The notes beneath the pieces are model-generated. The model was not told where the DNA came from and made no database searches. It saw nothing but the letters and a program-made list of their open reading frames with translations. A stretch of 64,000 nucleotides of DNA from Catenulispora acidiphila DSM 44928 (GTDB lineage: Bacteria; Actinomycetota; Actinomycetes; Streptomycetales; Catenulisporaceae): the NCBI RefSeq assembly GCF_000024025.1, contig NC_013131.1, positions 9,342,229-9,406,228 of the forward strand, written 5' to 3'. Below are positions 23,948-31,185 of this stretch, one piece after another. A program made the position numbers and the translations under genes. Within the stretch, counting starts at the first letter, position 1. Every line of letters begins with the position of its first letter.

Positions 23948-25440
23948 CAGAGGCCGTATTCCTTCCAGCGGCGGTCGACTTTCGCCGCGGTCATCGGGTC
24001 GGAGGTGATCATCTCCGGCCAGCCGCGGTGATAGCCCTCCTCCGGCAGCTTACGAGTCGCGTCGATCCCCGCCTTTCCACCGTAGAACTGCTGGTAGGAG
24101 GCGTGGTCCAGATGATCCACCACACCCTCGACCACGGTCAGGTCGCGGGAGTAGTCCACGTTGCCGAACGCGCGCCAGGCCACCTCGGCGAAGTCGTGCA
24201 CGTCGCAGTCGCTGTCCACGACGATGATCAGCTTCGTCAGCGACATCAGGTGCGCGCCCCAGATCGCGTGCATCACCTTCTGCGCGTGCTTGGGGTAGCG
24301 CTTGTCGATCGAGACGATCGCGCAGTTGTGGAAGCCGCCGGCCTCCGGGAGCGCGTAGTCGAACAGGTCGGGGATGATGATCTTCAGCAGCGGCAGGAAG
24401 AAGCGCTCGGTGGCCCGGCCCAGCGGACCGTCCTCGGTCGGCGGCCGGCCCACCACGATCGACTGGAGCATCGGCTCGGCGCGCATCGTCACGGCGGTCA
24501 CGGTCAGCGCCGGGAAGGGCTCGACCGGCGTGTAGAAGCCGGTGTGGTCGCCGAACGGTCCCTCCGGCAGCGTCACGCCGGGCTCCAGCCAGCCCTCCAG
24601 CACCACCTCGGCGTTCGCCGGCACCTGCAGCGGCACCGTCTTGCAGTCCACCAGCTCGACCCGCTTGCCCTGCACGAAGCCGGCGAACAAGTACTCGTCG
24701 ATGTCCGAGGGCAGCGGCGCGGTGGCGGCGTAGGTGACCGCCGGCGGGCAGCCGAACGCCACGGCGACCGGCAGCCGCTCGCCGCGGCGCTGGGCGACGG
24801 CGTAGTGGTTGGTGGAGTCCTTGTGGATCTGCCAGTGCATGGAGATGGTGCGCTTGTCCTGGCGCTGGAGCCGGTACAGGCCCAGGTTCCGGGCGCCGGT
24901 CTCCGGGTGCTTGGTGTGGGTCAGGCCCAGGTTGAAGAACGAGCCGCCGTCCTCCGGCCAGGTGTGCAGCGCCGGCAGCAGGTCCAGGTCCACGTCGTCG
25001 CCGGTCAGGACGATCTCCTGCACCGGCGCCTTCTTCACGTGCTTGGGCGGCACGGACTTCAGCTGCGCGGCCTTGCCCAGCGCGTCGCGCAGACCCGAGA
25101 CGCCGTGCGGCAGCTCCGGCTTGAGCAGGTCGCCGATCCGGTCGCCGATCTCGTCCAGGTTCTTCAGGCCCAGCGCCAGGCAGAGCCGCTCCTCGGTGCC
25201 GAAGACGTTCATGGCCAGCGGGATCGGCGTGCCGTCGGGGGTGTGCGCGCCGCGGACGTTCTCGAACAGCAGCGCCACGTTCTTCACGGGCCCGGCGTGG
25301 GAGTCCTCGCGGTCCGCCTTCTGCACGCGGTCGGTGATCTCCCCGACCTCCAGGTGCGGGTCCACCTCGGCGCGGACGCGCTTGAGCTGCCCCCGCCGTT
25401 CGAGGGCCTTCAAGAAGGAGCGCAGATCGTCGTAGGCCAT
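23947..25440 (-). CDS. ubiD: UbiD-family decarboxylase (menaquinone branch)
   Basis: The 497-residue protein is a prenylated-FMN decarboxylase. Visible family features are DLRSFLKALERRGQLKRV at the N-terminus, the SMHWQIHKDSTNHYAVAQRR region, and the active-site block LEGWLEPGVTLPEGPFGDHTG containing the conserved Glu and Arg/Glu network. It should remove the carboxylate of prenylated 6-naphthoate. It is the first gene of ubiD-ubiA-ubiX. The ATG at 25440 has no Shine-Dalgarno; CATACT at 25448-25453 ends 7 nt upstream, so the operon probably starts with a leaderless mRNA. Confidence 0.93.
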   Translation of the reverse strand: MAYDDLRSFLKALERRGQLKRVRAEVDPHLEVGEITDRVQKADREDSHAGPVKNVALLFENVRGAHTPDGTPIPLAMNVFGTEERLCLALGLKNLDEIGDRIGDLLKPELPHGVSGLRDALGKAAQLKSVPPKHVKKAPVQEIVLTGDDVDLDLLPALHTWPEDGGSFFNLGLTHTKHPETGARNLGLYRLQRQDKRTISMHWQIHKDSTNHYAVAQRRGERLPVAVAFGCPPAVTYAATAPLPSDIDEYLFAGFVQGKRVELVDCKTVPLQVPANAEVVLEGWLEPGVTLPEGPFGDHTGFYTPVEPFPALTVTAVTMRAEPMLQSIVVGRPPTEDGPLGRATERFFLPLLKIIIPDLFDYALPEAGGFHNCAIVSIDKRYPKHAQKVMHAIWGAHLMSLTKLIIVVDSDCDVHDFAEVAWRAFGNVDYSRDLTVVEGVVDHLDHASYQQFYGGKAGIDATRKLPEEGYHRGWPEMITSDPMTAAKVDRRWKEYGL

Positions 25441-25447
25441 GGTGACC

Positions 25448-25453
25448 AGTATG
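25448..25453 (-). promoter_or_regulatory. -10 box of the leaderless ubiD operon promoter
   Basis: CATACT on the minus strand ends 7 nt before the ubiD ATG at 25440; no ribosome-binding site lies in between. Confidence 0.45.
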
Positions 25454-25551
25454 TGTCAGACCCGGGAAGACCCCCGTACCGGTCCCGCAGTGAACGCTTC
25501 GCCGTTACTGTTGAATATTGGAAAACCCGCGACTTCCCGGGAGGCTGGGCG

Positions 25552-25953
25552 TTGCTCCGTTTCGTGATCCAGTGGCTGGTGCCGATCGCACTGGCGATCT
25601 TCGCCTGGGTCGACTGCCTGCTCACTCCCCGGCCGTGGGTCCGGTTCCTGCCCAAGCCCGTGTGGGCCGTGCTGATCGCGGTGCCGTATGTCGGCGCCCT
25701 GCTGTGGATCTTCTCCGGCCGGACGGCGCAGCCCCGCGATCCCCGGCGCCGGGCCACGGACTCCCACCCCGGACTGCTCAGCTCGATCGGCCGCGGCGGG
25801 GCGCACCAAGCGCGGCCGCGGATCGTGGACACCCCGGGGCGCCGGACGCGCGGCGGGTCGGCTCCCAGCACATGGACGGTCGCGCCGGACGATGATCCGG
25901 AGTTCCTGCGGCAGCTCGGCGAGCAGTTGAAGAAGGACCGCCCGGAGAACTGA
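25552..25953 (+). CDS. PLDc_N-type membrane protein
   Basis: The 133-residue product begins at TTG 25552, with GGGAGG 7 nt upstream. Two hydrophobic helices, FVIQWLVPIALAIFAWVDCLL and PVWAVLIAVPYVGALLWIFSG, form the two-helix PLDc_N (phospholipase D nuclease N-terminal) motif, with the typical RFLPKPVWAVLI linker between. A basic, disordered tail follows and ends DDDPEFLRQLGEQLKKDR. No catalytic domain is present. Function unknown. A GTG at 25564 is a weaker alternative start. Confidence 0.75.
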   Translation: MLRFVIQWLVPIALAIFAWVDCLLTPRPWVRFLPKPVWAVLIAVPYVGALLWIFSGRTAQPRDPRRRATDSHPGLLSSIGRGGAHQARPRIVDTPGRRTRGGSAPSTWTVAPDDDPEFLRQLGEQLKKDRPEN

Positions 25954-26050
25954 GCCGGCGGCGGGCGACGAAGGATCATGATCTGGGCCGCTCCCGCGAT
26001 TTTCCGCTGCCCACGCCCTGCTCAGCAGGGTTGATCGAACCGCCGCCCGG

Positions 26051-26074
26051 CGATCTTCCCCTTTTCGAAGATCG
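26051..26074. terminator. short hairpin after the PLDc_N gene
   Basis: CGATCTTC (26051-26058) and GAAGATCG (26067-26074) form an 8-bp stem with an 8-nt loop, about 100 bp past the stop. It may be a terminator or an operator for the chitosanase gene. Confidence 0.35.
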
Positions 26075-26168
26075 ACTTCCTGACAAGATCGCGCATTGCC
26101 CGGGTATCGAAAGTTCAAATTTCGGCCAAAGACGATTGCGCGACGGGGTGACTGCTGCTTCTATTCCA

Positions 26169-26187
26169 GTTAGGGAACTTTACTAAC
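26169..26187 (+). promoter_or_regulatory. palindromic operator upstream of the chitosanase gene
   Basis: GTTAG-GGAACTTTA-CTAAC is a 19-bp imperfect palindrome (14 of 18 arm positions pair) lying 22-40 bp before the ATG, right where transcription should begin. It resembles operators I recall upstream of streptomycete chitosanase genes bound by a ROK-family repressor; that similarity is from memory and unverified. Confidence 0.55.
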
Positions 26188-26209
26188 GAAAAACGGAGGC
26201 CCCACCCCC

Positions 26210-27415
26210 ATGTCCTCGAGCCGTAAGCGCCTCGCCGTGGCAGCCGCCGCGGCGATCGCGATCGCCACCCAGCTCGCCATCACGCACACCGCCCAAGCGG
26301 CCACGGCGCACCCCGCCGCCAAGGCCGGCTCGGCGGCGGCGCCGGCCGCCGCCGCGGCCGACTACACCGCCGCCCAGGTTCTGGCCGGCGTGCAGAAGAA
26401 CTCCACGTCCTCGACCCAGGTCAACAGCAAGCCCCACATCAACACCATGACGCGGTCGATGAACGTGAACGTGTACCAGCCCGCTCCGGGCGTGTACTCC
26501 TACACCTCCAGCATGGCCATCGACGACGACGGCAGCGACCCGGACCCGGATCCCGACCACCAGGGCGAGACCACCTTCCAGGACAGCAACGGGGCGCAGC
26601 TGGCCGCGCACCACGTGCCGTTCTTCGTCCTGGGCGACGACTGCTGGGACAAGAAGACGCCGTGCCCGCACTTCTTCTACAAGGAACACGGCATGTCCGG
26701 CCGTCAGTTCGCGCTGATGTTCTACAAGGGCAAGGTCATCGGCTCGATCTTCGGTGACACCCAGACCGGGAACAGCCAGACCACCTCGGACAACGACTCG
26801 CGCGAGCTCGGCGAGGCGTCCGTGAAGGCCGCCTCCCTGCTCGGCATCCCGAGCAGCGGCACCACCGGCGGCGTGGACAACGGCGTGACCGTGGTCATGT
26901 TCTCCGGCCCGTCCTGGGTCGTGAACGGCAGCAACGCCAACCTGAGCAACAACGCCCAGGCCCTGGTGCAGAAGGCGCTGAACACCCTCGGCGCGGCCAT
27001 GGACGGGGGCGGCACGACCCCGCCGCCGCCGACCGGCACGCTCTTCGAGGCCGAGACCGGCTCGATGTCCTCCGGCGGCACATTCGACTCCAACCACACC
27101 GGCTTCACCGGCTCCGGGTTCGCCAACCCGGCCAACGCGGCCGGCTCCTACCTGGACATCCCGGTCACCGCGGACTCCGCGGGCACCAAGACCCTGACGT
27201 TCCGGTACTCGGACGGCACCAGCTCGGCGCGCCCGGCGACCATCTCGGTCAACGGCACCTCGCACGGCACGCTGAACTTCCCGGTCACCTCGGACTGGAA
27301 CACCTGGTCCACCGCGACCATCTCGGTGCCCCTGACCGCCGGCGCCAACACCATCCGGGTCACCGGCACGGTCGCGGACGGCCCGGCCAACATCGACTCG
27401 GTGACCGTCTCCTAG
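26210..27415 (+). CDS. secreted GH75-type chitosanase with C-terminal carbohydrate-binding module
   Basis: The 401-residue protein has a clear Sec signal peptide (cleavage near HTAQA, residue 31) and an Ala-rich spacer. A domain from about 50 to 265 resembles family GH75 chitosanases: PGVYSYTSSMAIDDDGSD, the HHVPFFVLGDDC segment and VIGSIFGDTQTG leading to ELGEASVKAASLLGIP. A GGGTTPPPPTG linker (about 265-275) joins a module starting LFEAETGSM with LTFRYSDGTSSARPATISVNG, typical of CBM6/CBM35-like beta-sandwiches. It should cleave chitosan outside the cell. GGAGG precedes the ATG. Which acidic residues are catalytic cannot be settled here. Confidence 0.78.
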   Translation: MSSSRKRLAVAAAAAIAIATQLAITHTAQAATAHPAAKAGSAAAPAAAAADYTAAQVLAGVQKNSTSSTQVNSKPHINTMTRSMNVNVYQPAPGVYSYTSSMAIDDDGSDPDPDPDHQGETTFQDSNGAQLAAHHVPFFVLGDDCWDKKTPCPHFFYKEHGMSGRQFALMFYKGKVIGSIFGDTQTGNSQTTSDNDSRELGEASVKAASLLGIPSSGTTGGVDNGVTVVMFSGPSWVVNGSNANLSNNAQALVQKALNTLGAAMDGGGTTPPPPTGTLFEAETGSMSSGGTFDSNHTGFTGSGFANPANAAGSYLDIPVTADSAGTKTLTFRYSDGTSSARPATISVNGTSHGTLNFPVTSDWNTWSTATISVPLTAGANTIRVTGTVADGPANIDSVTVS

Positions 27416-27469
27416 ACGTTCCGGGTCGTCGTACCACCGTTTGACACCCACAGTTCCCGCTCACACCGG

Positions 27470-27503
27470 CGCCGGCCGGCGGGTCGCCACCCGCCGGCCG
27501 GCG
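27470..27503. terminator. bidirectional terminator hairpin
   Basis: A perfect 15-bp stem (27470-27484 with 27489-27503) closes a CGCC tetraloop between the convergent chitosanase and acidic-protein genes. Confidence 0.88.
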
Positions 27504-27563
27504 TCTGTGCGTGTGCCGTATTCCGTGTTCCGTGTGTGTCGGAAATCTGTGTCCTGGCCGGCG

Positions 27564-29048
27564 CTAGCCCGCCGTGGACTGCATCGTGAAGCCGAACATG
27601 TGCCGGTCCATCGTGAACACCGGGTCGGCGTAGGACTGCGGGAAGTCCTCGAAGCTCTCCCCGACCGCCTCCACCAGGTACTCGGCGACCGGCTCGGCCA
27701 GGCCGAAGCGCCGGGTGGACCAGCGGGCCCAGGCCAGCGCGGTCGGCTCCAGCATCTCCAGCTGCGCGTCGTCGGCGTTCACCCGGGCCGGGATCAGGAC
27801 GTTGATCAGGGTGTCGAACTTCTCGGGCCCGTACAGCGGCGGGTCGCCGGCGAACTCGGTGAGTCCCAGGCGGGCGAACACCTCGCCCCATTCGCGGACG
27901 ATCGCCGGGTGCGGCAGGCCGCGCACGTCCTCGCAGGACGTGAACTCGTCCAGCAGCGGCGGGAGGTCGTCCAGGTCGTAGCCGATGTCGGTGCCGCCGG
28001 GCAGTTCCGCGGGCTCGGGCAGGACGGCCAGGCGCGAGAGCATGAGGGCGCGCAGGGCGGCGAAGTCGTCGCCCTCGTCCTCCTCGTCCTCGTCTTCCTC
28101 GTCGAACTCCTCGTAGTAGCCGTGGGCCTCGGTGTCGGCAGCGGCCGGGCCGGACTGCTCCAGCGCGGCCAGCGCGTCGAGCTCGGCGAAGGCCTCGTCG
28201 ACCGCCTCGGGCTGGAGCTCGGGGTCGTCCTCGAACTCCTCGTCCAGCTGCTCGAGGCCGTCCTCGGCGTCGTCGTCCTCGGCGTCGTCCGGGTCCTCGT
28301 ACTCGTCGTCGTCCTCGTCGTCGACCAGGGTCTCGCGCACCGCGGGCTCCAGGCGGCGGCGCAGTTCGGCGGCTTCGAGGCGGTCCAGGGAGAAGACGCC
28401 CTCGGGACCCTCGGAGAACTCCGCGCGGATCTCCGCGAGGATGTCGGGGAGGTCCACCGGATCGACGAGGAGCACCTCCACCACGGTGCCCTGCGCGTTG
28501 TTGGCGACGGTCGCGGTGAAGGCGTAGCGGTCCTTGCCGCGCTTGAAGGCGGCGATCAGCAACTCGCCGTCGGCGAACACGTCGGAGACCGACCAGGCCT
28601 CCAGGAACTCGACCTGCTGCAGCGCCGCGCCGTACCAGTCCGGACGGCGGATGCCCTTGTGGAACAAGCGCTCCGAGGCCTGTCCGGCCCGCGCCGCGAC
28701 CTCCGGCGAGGCGACCGAGGCCAGCGCGCACAGCACCGCCTGGGCCCGCGGCGAGCCGACCAGCTCCAGCACCTCGACCAGGCCGAGTTCGGCGCCCTCG
28801 GGCTCGTCGTCCTGCTGCAGCGCCGCGGTCCACAGACCGCCCAGGAAGGCCGAGGCCCACAGTTCGGCGTCCAGCGGGGTGCGGACCGTCCGCGGATCGC
28901 CGTAGACCTCGTCCAAGGCGTCGAAGAGCTGCCCGAACTCCGGCGGCAGCTCCGGCTGCCGGGACGGCGAGGGCGGATGCGCCCGCCGGTTCGGCACACC
29001 GGGACGCGAGGAGTGGTGGGGCTGACGGCGCGGCTTGGGTCTCACCAT
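27564..29048 (-). CDS. uncharacterised protein with long acidic linker
   Basis: The 494-residue protein has a basic Pro/Arg-rich N-terminus (to about residue 30), a helical domain to about 240, an extremely acidic stretch of Asp/Glu-rich sequence (about 240-345, including VDDEDDDEYEDPDDAEDD), and a conserved-looking C-terminal domain with ADPVFTMDRHMFGFTMQ near the end. I do not recognise a family. The charge pattern suggests a nucleic-acid- or ribosome-linked role, or calcium binding, but that is only a guess. Its ATG lies 1 nt after the stop of the small membrane protein gene, so the two are co-translated. Confidence 0.7.
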   Translation of the reverse strand: MVRPKPRRQPHHSSRPGVPNRRAHPPSPSRQPELPPEFGQLFDALDEVYGDPRTVRTPLDAELWASAFLGGLWTAALQQDDEPEGAELGLVEVLELVGSPRAQAVLCALASVASPEVAARAGQASERLFHKGIRRPDWYGAALQQVEFLEAWSVSDVFADGELLIAAFKRGKDRYAFTATVANNAQGTVVEVLLVDPVDLPDILAEIRAEFSEGPEGVFSLDRLEAAELRRRLEPAVRETLVDDEDDDEYEDPDDAEDDDAEDGLEQLDEEFEDDPELQPEAVDEAFAELDALAALEQSGPAAADTEAHGYYEEFDEEDEDEEDEGDDFAALRALMLSRLAVLPEPAELPGGTDIGYDLDDLPPLLDEFTSCEDVRGLPHPAIVREWGEVFARLGLTEFAGDPPLYGPEKFDTLINVLIPARVNADDAQLEMLEPTALAWARWSTRRFGLAEPVAEYLVEAVGESFEDFPQSYADPVFTMDRHMFGFTMQSTAG

Positions 29049-29049
29049 C

Positions 29050-29292
29050 TCATGCTCTCAGATCGCCGGAGCCCGGATGCGGGCAATCCACGACACAGGA
29101 CACCACAGACCGCGCCGGCAACCCATTCGGATGGAGGTGGCCTTTGTGGAACCCGCCGAACATCAGCGACAACAACAGCATGACAACGAGCAAGATCAGG
29201 GCGAACCACACACAACCGCTGCTCCTGGACCGGCGTTCCCGCCGGTCATAGTCCTCATAACGCCTCTTCGCGCGCCCACGGATCGCCGCCAT
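29050..29292 (-). CDS. small single-pass membrane protein
   Basis: The 80-residue product has a very basic N-terminus (RGRAKRRYEDYDRRERRSR), one hydrophobic helix (VWFALILLVVMLLLSLMFGG) and a short tail with two cysteines (SCVVDC) expected outside the cell. No family recognised. TATCTT (29300-29305) ends 7 nt before the ATG, suggesting a leaderless start. It is divergent from the DUF4230 gene with only 26 bp between. Confidence 0.6.
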   Translation of the reverse strand: MAAIRGRAKRRYEDYDRRERRSRSSGCVWFALILLVVMLLLSLMFGGFHKGHLHPNGLPARSVVSCVVDCPHPGSGDLRA

Positions 29293-29318
29293 AGGTCATA
29301 AGATAACTGTGATAGGGG

Positions 29319-30023
29319 GTGGCCGTGGCGGCTAAGGACGAGCCTGTTCAGGAAGGCTCCAAGAACGAGACGCGCATCATCGTCGACACCAAGCGCGGCG
29401 GGTGGCGCTCAAGCCTTTTACGCTGGGGCGGAGGCGCCGTCGTCGTCGTGGTGATCCTGGGCTTCCTGGGATCGCTGACCAACCTGATCCATTTCGGCAA
29501 CCCGTTCGGCGAAACCACCACCGTACGCAGCGGACCAGTGCTTTTGAAGTCCATCACGGAGCTCAAGCGCTTCGAGGCGGCCAGCGGTGAGTTCCAGGTC
29601 GTGACCGAGGTCCAGAACTCCTCCTGGCTGCCCTCGTTCCTGGCGGGCAGCGACACGTTCTTCCTCGGCGACGGCACCGTCGGCGTCTTCGTGGACTTCA
29701 GCAATCTGGACGCCAATCACGTGAAGGTGTCCCCCGATCGGTTGTCGGCGACCATCACCCTCCCCAAGCCGGTCCTCGACCCGACCGCGCTGGACGTCCA
29801 CAAGTCCTACATCATCGGCCAGCAGGAGGGCCTGTTCGACCGCCTCTTCAGCAGCGACCCCAACAAAGTCCAGCCGCTGCTGGTGGAAGCGACCAAGCAG
29901 ATCGACGGCGCGGCCGCGAAGAGCAACCTGGTCTCCATCGGCGAGAAGGACACCACGCAGATGCTGCAAGGCTTGCTGCACTCGCTGGGCTTCACCGGCA
30001 CGATCACGGTGACCTACCAGTAG
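29319..30023 (+). CDS. DUF4230 membrane-anchored protein
   Basis: The 234-residue protein has a polar N-terminus, one membrane helix (GGGAVVVVVILGFLGSL, about residues 38-54) and an extracytoplasmic DUF4230 domain: LLKSITELKRFEAASGEFQVVTEVQN, then GTVGVFVDFSNLD, PDRLSATITLPKPVLDP and the C-terminal LHSLGFTGTITVTY. Function of the family is unknown. Two in-frame GTG codons, 29319 and 29325, are possible starts; AGGGGG is 5 nt before the second. Terminated by a strong hairpin. Confidence 0.82.
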   Translation: MAVAAKDEPVQEGSKNETRIIVDTKRGGWRSSLLRWGGGAVVVVVILGFLGSLTNLIHFGNPFGETTTVRSGPVLLKSITELKRFEAASGEFQVVTEVQNSSWLPSFLAGSDTFFLGDGTVGVFVDFSNLDANHVKVSPDRLSATITLPKPVLDPTALDVHKSYIIGQQEGLFDRLFSSDPNKVQPLLVEATKQIDGAAAKSNLVSIGEKDTTQMLQGLLHSLGFTGTITVTYQ

Positions 30024-30051
30024 CGGCGGCTCCGCAGAGCCGGAAAACCGA

Positions 30052-30082
30052 AGCGGCGCCAGGCGAATCGCCTGGCGCCGCT
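30052..30082. terminator. terminator hairpin between DUF4230 and ccsB
   Basis: AGCGGCGCCAGGCG (30052-30065) and CGCCTGGCGCCGCT (30069-30082) form a perfect 14-bp stem with an AAT loop, followed on the plus strand by CGGCATTTT. Confidence 0.9.
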
Positions 30083-30108
30083 CGGCATTTTCGCCGCTGC
30101 TCTGCCCG

Positions 30109-31185
30109 CTACTTCACTCCGGCGTAGGAGTGCAGGCCGTTCACGAAGATCGAGACCACGAAGTAGTTGAAGATGAAGCAGCCGTAGCCGATCAGGGCGA
30201 TGATGCCGGCGCCGCGGCCCTTCCAGCCGCGGGTCGCGCGGGCGTGGAGGTAGGCGGCGTAGACGACCCAGGTGATGAAGGCCCAGGTCTCGGTCGGGTC
30301 CCAGCCCCAGTAACGGCCCCAGGCCCGCTCGGCCCAGATGGAGCCGGCGATGACGGTGAAGGTCCAGATCGGGAAGGTGAAGGCCAGGATGCGGTAGGCG
30401 GTGAGGTCCAGCTTCATCGCCGAGGGGACCCGGCGCCACATCGAGTTGGGGTTCGCCGTGCCGAGCTTGGCCTTGGTCTCGTAGTGCGACTTGAGCAGGT
30501 ACAGGACCGTGGCGAGGGTGGCGACGGTGAACATGCCCGAGCACAGGACCGCGGCGGCGACGTGGACCACGAGCCAGGGCGAGTGCAGGGCGGGGACCAA
30601 TTGCTCGGCGTCCTTGTACAGGACCTCCATGGCCACGCCGAGGATCGCGACGATCACGCCGGTGACGAAGACCCCGAGCCAGCGCGCGTTCTTGCGGAAC
30701 AGCAGGCCGACGTAGAGCGCCATCGCGACGGCCGAGCCGGCGATGGTGAACTCGTACAGGTTGCCCCACGGCACGCGGTGCGCGGCCAGGCCGCGGCAGA
30801 CCACGCCGACCACGTGCAGCGCGAAGCCGAGCACCGTGGTGCTGACCGCGATGCCGCCGGCGGTGATGGCGCGCACGTCGCCGCCGTCGATCGGCGGGGT
30901 CGGCTCCTCGGCGTCCCGGCGGTCGTCGAGGTCGTCGAGATCGTCGAACCCGTCCGAATCATCCAGGCCGTCGAGGTCGTCCAGGCCGTCGCGGACCCGG
31001 CCCTCGCCGCCGGCCGCGACCAGGACCGCGGCCTGCGCCGGGACCTTCGCGGCCTTCTCCACCACGAACGACGACGCGCGCCCGAACACCCACTCCGCGG
31101 TGTACGCGAAGAACGCGATCAGGTACACGAACATCGCGCCGTAGATGGCGTAGTTCGAGAACCTCGCCAAGGACTCGTTGATCAC
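30109..31185 (-). CDS. ccsB: cytochrome c biogenesis protein CcsB/ResC (heme-handling)
   Basis: CcsB (ResC) forms with ResB the system II cytochrome c synthetase, which exports heme and attaches it to apocytochromes. The 358-residue protein has about eight hydrophobic helices, conserved His residues (LHVVGVVCRGL, HSPWLVVHVAAAVLC) and the tryptophan-rich WWD motif WGRYWGWDPTETWAF (about residues 288-302). An unusual acidic insert of LDDLD-like repeats lies at about residues 66-88 in the first cytoplasmic or loop region. Its GTG overlaps the resB stop by 4 nt (GTGA), so translation is coupled. Confidence 0.93.
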   Translation of the reverse strand: MINESLARFSNYAIYGAMFVYLIAFFAYTAEWVFGRASSFVVEKAAKVPAQAAVLVAAGGEGRVRDGLDDLDGLDDSDGFDDLDDLDDRRDAEEPTPPIDGGDVRAITAGGIAVSTTVLGFALHVVGVVCRGLAAHRVPWGNLYEFTIAGSAVAMALYVGLLFRKNARWLGVFVTGVIVAILGVAMEVLYKDAEQLVPALHSPWLVVHVAAAVLCSGMFTVATLATVLYLLKSHYETKAKLGTANPNSMWRRVPSAMKLDLTAYRILAFTFPIWTFTVIAGSIWAERAWGRYWGWDPTETWAFITWVVYAAYLHARATRGWKGRGAGIIALIGYGCFIFNYFVVSIFVNGLHSYAGVK

